Positions 30,686 through 41,781 of a stretch of 64,000 nucleotides of DNA are shown here, one piece after another. The notes beneath the pieces were generated by a model, which was not told where the DNA came from, did not search any database, and was given only the letters and a program-made list of their open reading frames with translations. The stretch spans positions 13,945,003 through 14,009,002 of the forward strand of contig JANVCC010010406.1 in the NCBI GenBank assembly GCA_025345505.1, given 5' to 3'. Made by a program: the position numbers and the translations under genes. The first letter of the stretch is position 1; every line of letters starts with the position of its first letter. Source of the DNA: Todiramphus chloris collaris (lineage: Eukaryota; Chordata; Aves; Coraciiformes; Alcedinidae).

Positions 30686-32780
30686 AAGGTCACTGGTTGA
30701 AAGAGTCCATTGGGAGACACTCCGGAAGGAAAAAGGGGTCCAAGAAGGCTGGACAATATTCAAGAAGGAAATCTTAGAAGTGCAGGAGCAGGTGTCCCCA
30801 TGCACCATAAGATGAATGGCAGGGAAGAGACTGGCCTGGCTGAACAGGGAGACCTTGCGGGGACTTGGTAAACTCTTCTCTTTTTCCCACCTCTGGAAGA
30901 AGGGGCAGACTACTCAAGAAGAGTATAGGATCAGGTTAGGTCATGCAGAAAGAACATTAGGAAGGCAAAAGCCCAGCTAGAACTCAGCTTGGCCACTGCT
31001 GTATGAGATAACAAGAAGTGTTTTTACAAATACATTAACAACAAAAAGGGAGCCAAGGGGAATCTCCACCCTTTATTGGATGCGAAGGGGAACAATGCCA
31101 CAAAGGCTGAGGAAAAGGCTGAGGTACTTAATGCCTTCTTTGCCTCAGTCTTTAATAGTCAGACCAGTTATCCTCAGGGTATTCAGCCCCCTGAGCTGGA
31201 AGACAGGGATGAAGAGCAAAATAATCCCCTCATAATTCAAAACGAAGTGGTTAATGACCTGCTATGCTACCTGGACACCCACAAGTCTATGGGGCTGGAT
31301 AAATTCCACCCAAAAGTGCTGAGGCAGATGGTGGAGGAGCTTGCCAAGCCACTCTCCATCATCTGTTAGCAGTCCTGGTTAACAGAGGAGGTCCCAGATG
31401 ACTTGAGGTTTGTCAGTGTGATGCCCACCTACAAGAAGGGCTGGAAGGAGAATCTGGGGAACTGCGGGCCTATCAGGCTGGCCTTGATACCAGGGCAGAT
31501 TACAGAGCAGTTCATCTTGGGTGCACTCACATGGCAAGTGCAGGGCAACCAGGGAATCAGGCCCAGCCAACATGGGGTCATGAAGGGCAGGTGCTGTTTG
31601 ACCAACCTGATTTCTTTCTACAACCAGGTGACCCACCTAGTGGATGGGAGAAAAGCTGTGGATGTTGTCTACCTGGACTTTAGTAAAGCCTTTGACACTG
31701 TCTCCCACAGCATTCTGTTGGAGAAGCTGGTGGCTCATGGCATACACAGGTGGACTCCTTGCTGGGTTAAAAACTGTCTGCCCAGCCCAGAGAGTTGCAG
31801 TGAACAGAGTTAAAACCAGTCGGTCATCGGACACGAGTGGTGTCCCCCAGAGCTCAGTGCGGGGGCCAGTCTTGTTTAACATCTTTATCAGTGGTCTAGA
31901 TGAAGGGATGGAGTGCTTCCTCAGTAAGTTTGCAGGTGACACCGAACTTGGTGGGAGTGTCAATCTGCTTGAGTGTAGGAAGGCTCTGCAGAGGGGCCTG
32001 GACAGGTTGCACCAATGGGCCAACATCAATTGTATGAGCTTGAGTAAGACCAAATGCCAGGTCCTGCACTTGGATCACAACAACACCAGACAACACTACA
32101 GGCTGGGGAAGAGTGGCTGGAAAGCTGCCCAGCAGAAAAGAATCTAGGAGTGTTGGTTGACATCTGGCTGAACATGAGCCAGAAGTGTGCCCAGGTGGCC
32201 TGTATCAGAAATGGCATGGCCAGCAGGAGGAATGAAGTGATTGTGCCCTTGTACTTGACACTGGTGAGACTGCACCTCAAGTACTGTGTTCAGTTTTGGT
32301 CACCACAATAGAAGAAAGACATAGCAGTGCTGGAGCAGGTAGAGAGAAGGGCAACGAAGTTGGTGAGGGGATGGGAAAACATGTTTTATGAGGAGAGGCT
32401 GAGGGATCTGGGATTGTTTAGCCTGAAGGAGGCTGAGAGGAGACTTTATTGCTCTCCACAGATGCTCGAAAGGAGGTTGTAGTGAGGCCAGTGTTGGCCT
32501 CTTCTCCCTAGTAACTAACAACACAAGAGGAAATGGCCACAAGTTGTGCCAGGGGAAGTTCAGATGAGATATTAGGAAGAATTTCTTTACTGAAAGAGTA
32601 GTTAAGAATCCAAACATGTTGCCCAGGGAAGTGGTGGAGTCACCATCCCTGGAGGTGTTCAAAAAATGTGTAGATTAGGTGCTTTGGAACATGGTCTGGT
32701 GGTCATGGAGGTGTTGGGTGGATGGTTAGGCTTGATGATCTTGGAGTTCTTTTCCAACCTTAATGATTCTATGATTCTCT
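30686..32780 (+). mobile_element. CR1 LINE, 5'-truncated, reverse transcriptase region (inactive)
   Basis: About 2.1 kb of CR1 ORF2 and 3' UTR. It encodes EEKAEVLNAFFASVFNSQTS, LDTHKSMGLDKFHPKVLRQM, and the RT block [20 protein letters not shown]. The catalytic motif normally written FADD is FAGD at about 31931-31942, and several frameshifts and stops break the frame. It ends in ATGATTCTATGATTCTC at 32763-32780. The N-terminal endonuclease is missing. Confidence 0.9.
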
Positions 32781-35700
32781 AATGCTAAGGTTAAAACCTG
32801 AGAGTAAGCTGCAGTTGAGGAAATGTAGAGAGTGGGGAAGTTCGGTGGAGAAAAAGAGGCTGATGCACGGACTAGTGAATTTAGTTCCCCTCCCACTAGT
32901 GCAGGTTCTCTAGAGTATATAGGTCAGAAATAGTGTTAGACAAGCTCATTGTGATGGTGCAATGCTTGCTATCAAGACCTGACCACAAAGCATGTGTCAG
33001 GCATCAGCCAGAGTAACAGTTAAGTAACTCTGTTGGAGCTAAAATCCAGGGAAAGGGCTGAACAGCCTGGGTATTTGTTTCCAGATACAGAAAAGCTCTG
33101 AGATGAAAAAATTCTTTACGCAGCTGATGGCAACGTGGCACAAATGAGAAAAGGGCCGTCTTCCAGCTCCTTGCTGATACTGGTGAGCAATTGCAGAGCA
33201 ATGGAGGGGAAACAAATCTATCCAGGTTCTGTTCTGCTGACTAGGAAATGAGTTTGTGTTTTCTGTTGAGTCTCTGCTGCCTGGTGAGGCTCAGAAAGTC
33301 TCCCAAGAACTAGGAGCGCTAACTCCATCTCAGTGTCTGGCTCTGCTACAATGCAGAAATAAGAGTTAGTTTTCCCTGACGATTAGCGGAGGTTAAAAAA
33401 AAAATAGTAGTAGGATAGCACATTTACTCTGATAACTGAGGAATCTAGATTTTTCCTGTATGGTTTAAATAATAGGAAAAGTAAGCAGCTAACCAAATAG
33501 AGCTAGACAGAGAAAGTCTCTAGACCTAGGTTTGTGAGATACCCGTCTGTAGCACATGCAGTATTCTGTGTATGGTCAAGCTTACACCTTATCATCATGT
33601 GTCTTGGCTCTAGTGTTTACACCACTTAATGCTTTACATGAAGAGTTCTGACAGGTTTTAAACAAGGCAGTAGCAGGGAACAGAGCTGTAAAACCTGTTG
33701 TATGTACTGCTATTGATTATTCCCATGTCTTTGGGCATTGTTCATGAAGTTTACGGTCAGTGGAAAAAAAAAAAATGCCCAGACCATCCAGATTAATACA
33801 TTCTTGCAGACACAAAGAGCAGTGCTCATGTGGGAATTTGCTGATGTATCTGTTTCTACTCACAAGCTCCAAATAACTGTTCAGAAGATGGTTAACATGT
33901 CTGAATTGATTACCAAGAAATTGGATGCTTCCGGTGGCTTAACACTACAATAATGGGAGTGCAATTTCTGTAACAAGTTGCTAAAACAATGCTTTTCTCA
34001 ATAGGTGATTGCTCTGTTAATGAAATAGAGGGGGGGGGAAAGAAAAAATAAAAAAGGCTTATTTTTTGTGAAAAATTGCACGCTTCTGAACAGTTGTGAT
34101 GGTAAGCACGGTGTGTTGCTTTGAAATGCTGCATCATGTTTATGCTGCTACACACATATGGCAGTATTCCCAGAGGAGCTTTCATCAGAGACAACACCCT
34201 TCTGATCTGCTGTTTGGATCAATATGCCAACTTGGTAATTAGTTACTATTTTACATTTTGAACTGTCTGCTCCAAAACATTTACTTCCCTCACGTAACTA
34301 GTCAAACATCACATTTTATGTAAAAAGTTTGCTTCTGATCCTAAAATGTGTGTTTGAACACTGGGTGATGTGAGAAGGAGAAAACAGTACCCTCTAGACA
34401 TGTTGTAATCAAATCACACATAAATGTCACCCATGCCTACACTGCCGAGGAACCATTCTAAAATATGGCCTACACAGAGAACCTTAGAGGTCTTTGAAAA
34501 CTCAAATTTGCTCAAAAGCAAAGAAAAACTTTGCACCCTCTAGTGTATACAGAGTCAGATACTTCCTTACTCTAAAATACTGATGGAATTTCAGTCTGTA
34601 CCATGTATCTGTATTGTGGCTGACCTGCTAAAGACATTACAGGACCATGAGGAGGTCTGTGAAAAAAACAGATGAAAAAAATTTCAGCATTTCTCTGAGT
34701 TATGCATACTTGCGTATCTTGACTCATACCTCTGAAAAATGCCTGTTTATATCAAATATAATCCTGTCTCAACATGAAACAGTTCATCTTGAACACTAAT
34801 TTCCACTTCAAGTATTTATAATTTTACCAGCGGGTTACATTGAACTTTGCAAGTTAAACTCCAGGTTCTTCTGTTCATGACTTAAGCTCACAAATGTAAG
34901 GTTTTAGCTACAACTTTGTTTCATTCTGGATATAAGAAAGCCTGCTCACTATGTATCCAAACAGTGTACCTGGACAGATCAGTGCCACTGGAGCAAACAA
35001 GCAGAATAAAAACCATATTGACCTTTCCCAGTATTCCTTTGTTAGAAGCCAAAGGTAATAACTGCGCAGTCTAAAGTATTAAGTCAACTACTGCTATAAA
35101 GCTGTGTTGCCATGAGCATCATAAAGGTCAGGAAAAAAAAAACAAACCCCAAAACAAAAAACCCCAAGTCAACAACCTGGCTAGAAATGCACCTTGTTAA
35201 AAGCTGAGAGACAGCCAGGAAGGCAAAAAAACATAGCAACTACAAAGAATAAATTAGCTATTTATATAGTAACAATTACCAACTTAGAAATACATTTAAA
35301 GTAGCGTAGGCTAGCACATCCTAAGAACACACTGCAGGATGTCCAAGTGTCTGTAGAATAAGCTGAAACACATCTAACACTCTCACTTAGCAGCAGTAGG
35401 AAAAGAATGGGAAAGTAAGGTAAACACAGAATAACTGAAGTGTTAATACTTCAGTTACTAGCTATTTAAGCCCCTCTGTGAATGTGAAGGAATATCCAGG
35501 CCACAAGGGTTGTACTGTAGTCAAGTTTCTACAAAGGCAATATTGCATAAAGCCCTTCTGCAATCACAAAGGAGTGGAAAGTGTGTTCAAAATGATCATC
35601 AAGCTGGGTCAGTGTTGAGTGGAGTGTCAACTGGCAAAATATCCTTACTGTATAGCTTTGTACCATGGATCTCATTTCAAGAGCATCACTGATGTTCTGT

Positions 35701-36059
35701 TGACCAAAAAAGAACAATGCAGTAACACTTAGTGTAATTACACTTCAGTGAAACACTGAAATTCTTCCTGAAGTGTTACAAAGATGTATTTGTAATGTAA
35801 GTGTAAAGGTTCAACATTAAAATGAAAAGACGTAGTAAAAAACATAGATTAAGAGTTACTGCAGCAAAACAAAGTCATTGCAAATACAGTTGTGGATTTT
35901 TCTTTTTCCTTTTTTTTTTTTTTTTTAAAGAAAACCATCAGCATTGACTGGCACATACAGATGAAATAAAATACAGTGATCGTTTTCTTCCTCCATACAG
36001 TATTCAATCAAGTAGCACTGCAGTGAACATTGATTTCATGCATATGTACAGAGAGGATT
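32781..36059. other. Intergenic stretch and probable relaxin 3' UTR; no gene recognised
   Basis: AT-rich with short A runs. The right edge probably includes the 3' UTR of the minus-strand relaxin gene, but I see no clear AATAAA on that strand close to the stop. Confidence 0.45.
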
Positions 36060-36427
36060 TTAAACTCTGCATATAGTACTAATTTCAGCTTTTGTACAAC
36101 CCCATTTGCAACACATCCCTGCCAAACCCAGAGACTCCCGTTTTCTTCTGGGATACCTGGCCCAAAGATAACCGTTTGATCCCATGGGGTTTGCAATTCC
36201 TGTTCCTCCCCTGTCCTTCTGAACAGCTTCCTCCACCTGGTGAACAAGTTCTTTGATGTCATCTACCATAGGTACATATTCATTATAGTCATTTAAACTA
36301 TACAAGTCCTTAAACGTCTCCCATCCAAGAAACGGGCTGCTTCTCTGCAGCTGCTCCACTTCAGGACTCAAAATTGATTGCAGCTTCAAGTTTCCCAGTA
36401 GTTTGTTACTTGCAGTTTGTGTAGAAT
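36060..36427 (-). CDS. Relaxin-like gene exon 2 (C-peptide, A chain)
   Basis: Acceptor ctctttaaacag, phase 1, reading D-STQTASNKLLGNLKLQS. It continues through a ~93-residue C-peptide to RRKR and the A chain ESLGLAGMCCKWGCTKAEIS and TICRV, with stop TAA at 36062-36060. The phase-1 intron in the C-peptide is the standard insulin/relaxin gene structure. Confidence 0.93.
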
Positions 36428-38991
36428 CTGTTTAAAGAGAAGAATTTTTTTTAAGCTCACACTGTAGGAGTGTCAAAAGTAGTATGTGTCTTTAAGTATA
36501 GTGAAAAAACCCCATTCAGTTAGTAATAAGCAAAGCACTGTTACCTAGGACAAGTTTCAGTACTGCAGAGTCTGTGATTTACTTACAGCTTTTATCTGAA
36601 TCTTTGTTTTAAAAGCTATGCTGCCTGTTAGACATGGATAGTACATGGTCACTGCTGTGACTGAGGTATAGACATTCTATCACAACTACAGTGTTACTGA
36701 TATAGAAGTTCCAGTAATTCTGTACAAACAAAATTTTGTTGTAAAGGCACGTACCCAGAAACCGCACAGGGCTCTGTCATGCAGCTCATGAATTAGAGGA
36801 GACCCCTCATTTCCAATGCACAGTAACACAAACTAGCATCATATGAAGAACAAATGCAGGGAGGACTAAATAATCAAATATTGTATGTAAACTGCTTCTT
36901 ACAGATTATATTTTTCTATAGCTATTTCAGCCAATGCTTTCCACTCCTTTCATTTCTCAAGGCATAGCAGAAGCTTGCAGAATTTACTTAGGAACACATT
37001 TTGTCTCGCTGGCTGAAGTTTTCTCCAAATTCCACCTCTATTTCCTTTCACCTCATACTGTTTCTCTTGGTTTTACATCTGCAGGGCAAGTGCATTGCTT
37101 ACTTGCTAATGTGAACAAAAGCAGCTTCTTCCATTCTTAAGTTAAAAAAAAATTAAAAAAAAAAGTGTCTGCCTTGTGATTGCAACACTGTTACTATGCT
37201 TTTTGTTTCAAAAAGCTGAAAGAACATAAGAACATTCAGTGAGTATTTACTTTAATATGGCTAATTAATGCATAGAACCTAACTTTCTGATACACTTGCC
37301 TAAATATGTACAAAAATAAAAATGCTTGTGGGCACTTTGCTAATTAGACAATTAACTGCTGTGTAGTGTCTTCTGGGGCAGGAATACTTTCAGTTAGACA
37401 GCATGCAGCACGATGGGGGCTCCTTAGTGACTGATGCTCTCAGAAGCTACTGTTAGTAAAAAGGAAAATTAAGTTTGCTGGGAAAGAACACAATCCCTGT
37501 ACAGATGTAATTTATTATAATTACAAAGGTAACTTATCTTTTACTCAACCTGTCAGAAAAAAAAACGCAAACAACAAACTAAAAAAAAAAACCTTACCAA
37601 ACAAAAAAAAACCCCACAAACACAAACAAAACAAACAAACCAATATGCAAAAAACTCCCAAGAAATCCCAAATACTCATTTCATTGACTGCCTGAGGTCC
37701 AACCTTATTTCGTTAACAGCAAGAAAAAAAGCTCTTCCATTGCACATTTTAGCTACAATTCCACCTTTTTCCTTTTTAAAAAGTGTCATTTCCACTATTC
37801 AAAACGCCAACGTAAATGAGAGTCATCACTTAAAATTACTCTATTACATTACTACAGTTTGAGAACACAGACCCATACCCAGCTGCCTAAACTTTCTTAA
37901 TATACTGCACTTGGAACACTCAACAGTGAAATTACCTGAGGAATATTTCACCCATTGTTTCACCAAAGATCACTAAGGCAGTTTTTTTTCTGTTTGAATT
38001 ACAACCTGAAGCACCGAAGAGTCCTATTCATCCTCCAGCGTGCCAGCTCTGTTTTTGTACAGAGCAGCACAACCCAGCGATAAAAAGCCCAAAGGACTCC
38101 GCTCCAGGAATGCCCCCAGCACCGCCCAGGAAGACCAGGAGCACATCTTTAAAGCTCCGGGCAGAGAGAGAAATTCGAGCGGGGTCTCCCCAGCACCAAG
38201 AGTTAGAGCATTGGTAAGGGAGCGAAGCCATAGCGAGCGGCATTCCCCACTGCTTCCAAGGTGCACCGTACCTCCCTGCATGGCCGAGAGGAAAAGGGAA
38301 GTGTGATGTATTGTTTGTGGTAGGGTTTTTTAACCAAGAAGAGGTTCAGCGACGCCCGGGCGCGGCAGGGCTGCTCGGCGCTGTGCAAAACCACGTCTCT
38401 GAACAGAGCAGAAACTTCGCAAGTTACCGCGGCCAATAACGCCCTGCAGCCTACCGCGCCTTCTCCTCCAGAAGTGCGGGTTTCCTTCCACAAGTCACCG
38501 GGAAGGAGAGGGAGAGCGAGGGACGGGCACGGTCCCCCGGCAGGCTGCCCAGGGGGAGAGGGGCAAGCAGCGCCGCGCGGCGCTCGCCCGGCCCCGCTGC
38601 CTCCCGTTTTCCCTCCTTTCCTTCCTCCTGACGGATCCTCTCCTGAGCCAGGCGAGGCGGCCCGAGAGCCACCACCGCCCGTGGGACTGGGCATGGGCAG
38701 GCGGCACTGCCGCCGTCCGACCTCGCCCCGTCCAGCCCACCGCCGCCCGCTACTCGCACACTCACCGGCCGCGGGCGCTGGCTCCATCGCTAACAGGGAG
38801 AGCCGCTTCCAGCGGGACCCGCCGCAGGTGAAGATGACGGCGCGGATGAACTCCCGGCCGCACAGCTTCACCCCGTACCCGTCCCCTTCGCCCGCGGAGA
38901 GAGCGGCCGCCGCCGCCGCGCACCGGGCGCCGGGCCGCCCCGCGCAGAGCAGCGCCACGGCGGCGCAGAGGAGTCGCAGCGTAGCCCCCAT
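36060..38991 (-). CDS. Relaxin-family prohormone, relaxin-3-like B chain (complete, two exons)
   Basis: Secreted insulin/relaxin-type peptide hormone precursor. CDS joins 38991-38766 and 36427-36060 on the minus strand (226 + 368 nt, 197 aa); the intron is phase 1. Residues 1 to ~24 are a signal peptide (MGATLRLLCAAVALLC...). The B chain (~38-61) is GVKLCGREFIRAVIFTCGGS then RW, with the receptor-binding motif RxxxRxxI at R46, R50 and I53, and cysteines C44 and C56. The C-peptide ends in a furin-type RRKR (169-172). The A chain (173-197) has the CC-x3-C-x8-C pattern (C181, C182, C186, C195) and ends ICRV. The start has a strong context (GCGCCATGG) and lies downstream of a TATA box. Position next to JAK2 corresponds to the mammalian RLN1/RLN2/INSL locus, but the B chain is of relaxin-3 type, so I leave the symbol blank. 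Confidence 0.93.
36428..38765 (-). other. Relaxin-like gene intron; A-rich tract only
   Basis: 2338-bp phase-1 intron. A C/A-rich low-complexity tract runs from about 37558 to 37645. No transposon recognised. Confidence 0.75.
38766..38991 (-). CDS. Relaxin-like gene exon 1 (signal peptide, B chain)
   Basis: ATG at 38991-38989; donor GCGGCCG|gtgagt at 38765. It encodes 75 residues plus one base of the next codon: the signal peptide, the B chain, and the start of the C-peptide (WKRLSLLAMEPAPAA). It lies in a CpG island. Confidence 0.92.
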
Positions 38992-39002
38992 GGCGCCTCC
39001 CG

Positions 39003-39026
39003 CCCCGTCCCGTCCCGTCCCGTCCC
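39003..39026 (-). promoter_or_regulatory. Predicted G-quadruplex in the relaxin-like 5' UTR
   Basis: On the minus strand there are five runs of three or more G separated by two-base AC loops, from (TCCCG)n on the plus strand. The tract ends 11 nt upstream of the ATG, so it would be in the mRNA leader. Quadruplex folding is an inference from the pattern. Confidence 0.6.
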
Positions 39027-39138
39027 GCTCCCGGCGGACTGGACACACAACCAACCGCCCGCGCTCGCGGCCTCGAGCCCAACCGCCGCCGCCCCGCGTG
39101 CCCCACGCGCTGCTGCCGCCACCCGCCCCCTTCCCGCC

Positions 39139-39145
39139 TTTTATG
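39139..39145 (-). promoter_or_regulatory. TATA box of the relaxin-like gene
   Basis: The minus strand reads GCATAAAAGGCGGG. It lies about 150 bases upstream of the ATG, which would place the start site near 39110 with a ~120-nt leader. Confidence 0.65.
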
Positions 39146-39160
39146 CGCTGAGGGCGGCGC

Positions 39161-39167
39161 TGAGTCA
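39161..39167. promoter_or_regulatory. AP-1 consensus site upstream of the TATA box
   Basis: TGAGTCA, the exact AP-1 consensus, lies about 16 bases upstream of the TATA box and is surrounded by GC-box-like sequence. Confidence 0.5.
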
Positions 39168-39450
39168 CCGCCCCTGCCCGAGCCCCCGGCCCCCGCCAGC
39201 TCCCTCCCGGGCCCTCCCTGTGCCTGAAACCGCCGTCCGGGCGCCCTCGGGCAGGACTGCCTCCTCTCTCTGCCCCTTCCTTGCTTGCGGCGGCGGATTC
39301 TCAGGCCACCCCACCTCCGGCCTCCCTCCTGGCGCTGCCGGCTCCCCCCCGGCCCGCGGGCCTGCTCCATCCCCTCCACCGGGCGACCCGTCTCCGCTTT
39401 TCCTGGCTGCGGTCACGGACCAGTTGCCGATGCCCTCGTGAAGGACTCTT

Positions 39451-41416
39451 AAGATGTATTTACAATACAATGATGTATTTTATTCCCTCGCACGTCTAGA
39501 GTCTGCTTAACTACTCCTACGCCCTAAAAAGTTTGCTGAAGCAGGAAGGCAGAAACGAGTAAAGCAAAATAAGCGTGCTTCTGCAGAACTGGCACTTCTA
39601 TGGGCACTTGAGGTGGGGTTTAAAAGCCTGAATTCCTCTCAGCTTTGCCACTCTCGAGACCCACGTTCAGTGGCAGCTGTAGGCACTTGTGTGTCTGCCT
39701 TGGCTCCGACCCGCACGTCCTGGAAATATGGAGCTGCCTCCCTGCCTGTGCATTCCACCAGAGGACCCCAGCAGGCCCTCGCTAACAAGGGTGGCATTCC
39801 TCAGACTCACCAGGCAAAACTGCTCCCTGTGGAAGTAAAGCGCTTTGGTGGTCTTTTCCCTCTCCCCCACCCCAGCACAACAGGACAAGGAGTGGCTGCT
39901 GTCCCCTTTCATAAAGCCATGTTGTGGGGAAACAGAAAAGTTCATCTCTCTGAAAATACAATCTATATGTCCTTTTGCTTAAGGGCTATGCTTTCTATCC
40001 CTTGCATACTGTTAGTGTTTAGAGAAGAGCCCTCCAAACTCAGTTTAGAAGGAAAGAGCAAAGGCAACATGCATCCACTGCCTAGTGTACAAAGGTGAAT
40101 GATCCACTTGCACCTTTTCAAGGAGCACTTGGGTGGTTTACACTGAGGTGGATCTAGAAGGATGTTGTGGAGAAACTAAAACAGTTAGCAACCTGTAAAG
40201 TTGTCTATACTTGGACTTTCTTTTTGGTCCAGTCTTAAATGTTTCAGATGGTGGTACTGCTTCAACAGTAGACGCCATCATCGAGGCTGTTACTAGGATG
40301 CAATCCACAGAAGTGGAGGCTGTTAATCTGAAACTCCTGAAGAATGAAACCTCAGTCTATTTCTACCTCAAAGTCTGAACTGTTATCCTATTACGGATCA
40401 GCTGTGAAAGTGTAATCACAAGTTGCATTTTTAAAGAGAGAAGCAGCAGCTTGATCTTGTCTGTGTCTCAGACTTTTTCTGCAGATACCCATTACATCAG
40501 CTGAACTTACTTGTAGGCTGTTAAGTAGGCTTCTAGGCAAGGGAATTCTTTTCAGTGACTGGAGAGCTGTAGTGGTGTGCAAGAGCACTACTAGGATTTC
40601 CAGGATGATAAAGAAGGTGCCTCCTAAGTTGAGTAATGACTTACCTGGTGACTTATGTAGTTTGTACACTAACATATTTTACACCCTACTTTGATGCCCA
40701 TGCCCAATATTGAATCCAGTCTTTAAAATCAGCAAAATGTCAGATATGCCTTTCCCTCAGTTTTCCCAGAGAACTTGAGGAGATGTTCCCAGATAGCATG
40801 CTGATTTGCAAATCTGTCTAGAAATCTACTGACTTTCCACATGTTTTAGTTCCAAATTTGACTGGACCACCAGTTACTGTGGCATCACATCAAATTCCCT
40901 CTGAGCAAAGGCAGACATTACAATGTCCACCTTTACAGGTTTTTATAAGAACCTCATTTTTGGTCTCTGAAGCATGTAACCTCTGACTACAGCTGCTAAA
41001 GGCAAGTGCTCAAGAGACTGGAAAACAAATAGCCCAAAACCAGTTTTTCTGACCTCAGCTGCTTCTTCATCAGGGCTACTGAATAAGAAAGACAATAATT
41101 TCTGTGCTCTTCATCTTGCCTGTTAGTAGGTGATAGAGCACAAGTTGTCAAAGAAGTCTTGGAGGGAATGTCTTTTCAAGACAGAACCCCCATTGCAGCA
41201 CTCTTTATCACTCTTCTTGTTGAAAAGCATCAGCTACAAATGCTCTCTTGATAGGGTTGAAGACTGCAACAACAGGGAGCAACCTAATGAGGTTTATTAC
41301 GGATGATATCTGAATGAGGTGGCAGTAGTTTGACATTGCTTAATGTTACTGCACTTCACGCAGTTTCACCAGTAGGGTGTACTTCTCAGTACTTTTCCTC
41401 CAGCCATACTGTAGTA
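39451..41416. other. Intergenic stretch upstream of the relaxin-like gene; nothing recognised
   Basis: Moderate GC content falls away from the CpG island. A 161-codon open frame at 39613-40098 (+) shows no domain or family resemblance and was not called. Confidence 0.5.
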
Positions 41417-41781
41417 ACATTGTGTCTCTGTTAATACTGGGAGCAGAGAGATGCAGCAACACGTAAATTCAGCAAGAGCAGGCAAAAGAAGCCCCTTTAT
41501 TAATTTATAACCCTGTTTTATATACCGTAGCCCCATAGGGTGATTGGTCAGTGATCACCCATCTCCTAGGGTGATTGGCTAAAGTCCTACAGCACCCATT
41601 TCAGAATATTTTTCCAATGTACCATAAACAGAACTTACCAAAACACCAGGTGTTGGTCCAGCTTACAAAAAACATCCTACTGTTTTTCGTCGCATGTATG
41701 AGAAAGGCAGGATTCTCACCAAATACTGCGAGAACCTGAGAAAATCCGTCTGCTAGCCGCTTTTCAGCATCCACAGCATTG
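41417..41781 (-). mobile_element. Solo LTR of an avian endogenous retrovirus, ERVK-like (with 6-bp target duplications)
   Basis: The LTR is 41423-41775 (353 bp) on the minus strand, with TGT...ACA ends (minus-strand start TGTGGATGCTG, end CAGAGACA). The flanking 6-mers are ACATTG (41417-41422) and GCATTG (41776-41781), one mismatch; 6 bp fits ERVK-type integration. On the minus strand it has two copies of CCAATCACCCTA (about 41535-41580), a TATA box (TATATAAAACAGGG, ~41513-41524) and an AATAAA (41501-41496). All are in the expected U3-R order. No viral genes remain. Confidence 0.75.

Larger units (their letters stand above)
38330..39450. promoter_or_regulatory. CpG island over the relaxin-like promoter and exon 1
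   Basis: This is the only strongly GC-rich, CpG-dense stretch in the window. It spans the minus-strand exon 1, 5' UTR and promoter. The long open frames on both strands inside it result from low stop-codon frequency. Confidence 0.85.

Noticed and set aside
38474-39151. 225-codon plus-strand open frame in the CpG island
   Set aside because: Stop codons are rare in GC-rich DNA. It is antisense to the relaxin exon and proline/arginine/alanine-rich, without any domain.
39166-39168. In-frame upstream ATG that would lengthen the relaxin precursor
   Set aside because: It lies upstream of the TATA box and would hide the signal peptide. The ATG at 38991 has a strong context and gives a normal secretory leader.
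38762-39379. 205-codon minus-strand open frame overlapping relaxin exon 1
   Set aside because: Another frame of the same CpG island, glycine/arginine-rich. The relaxin frame explains the region.
39613-40098. 161-codon plus-strand open frame
   Set aside because: No recognisable domain, no splice or promoter context, and composition like non-coding DNA.
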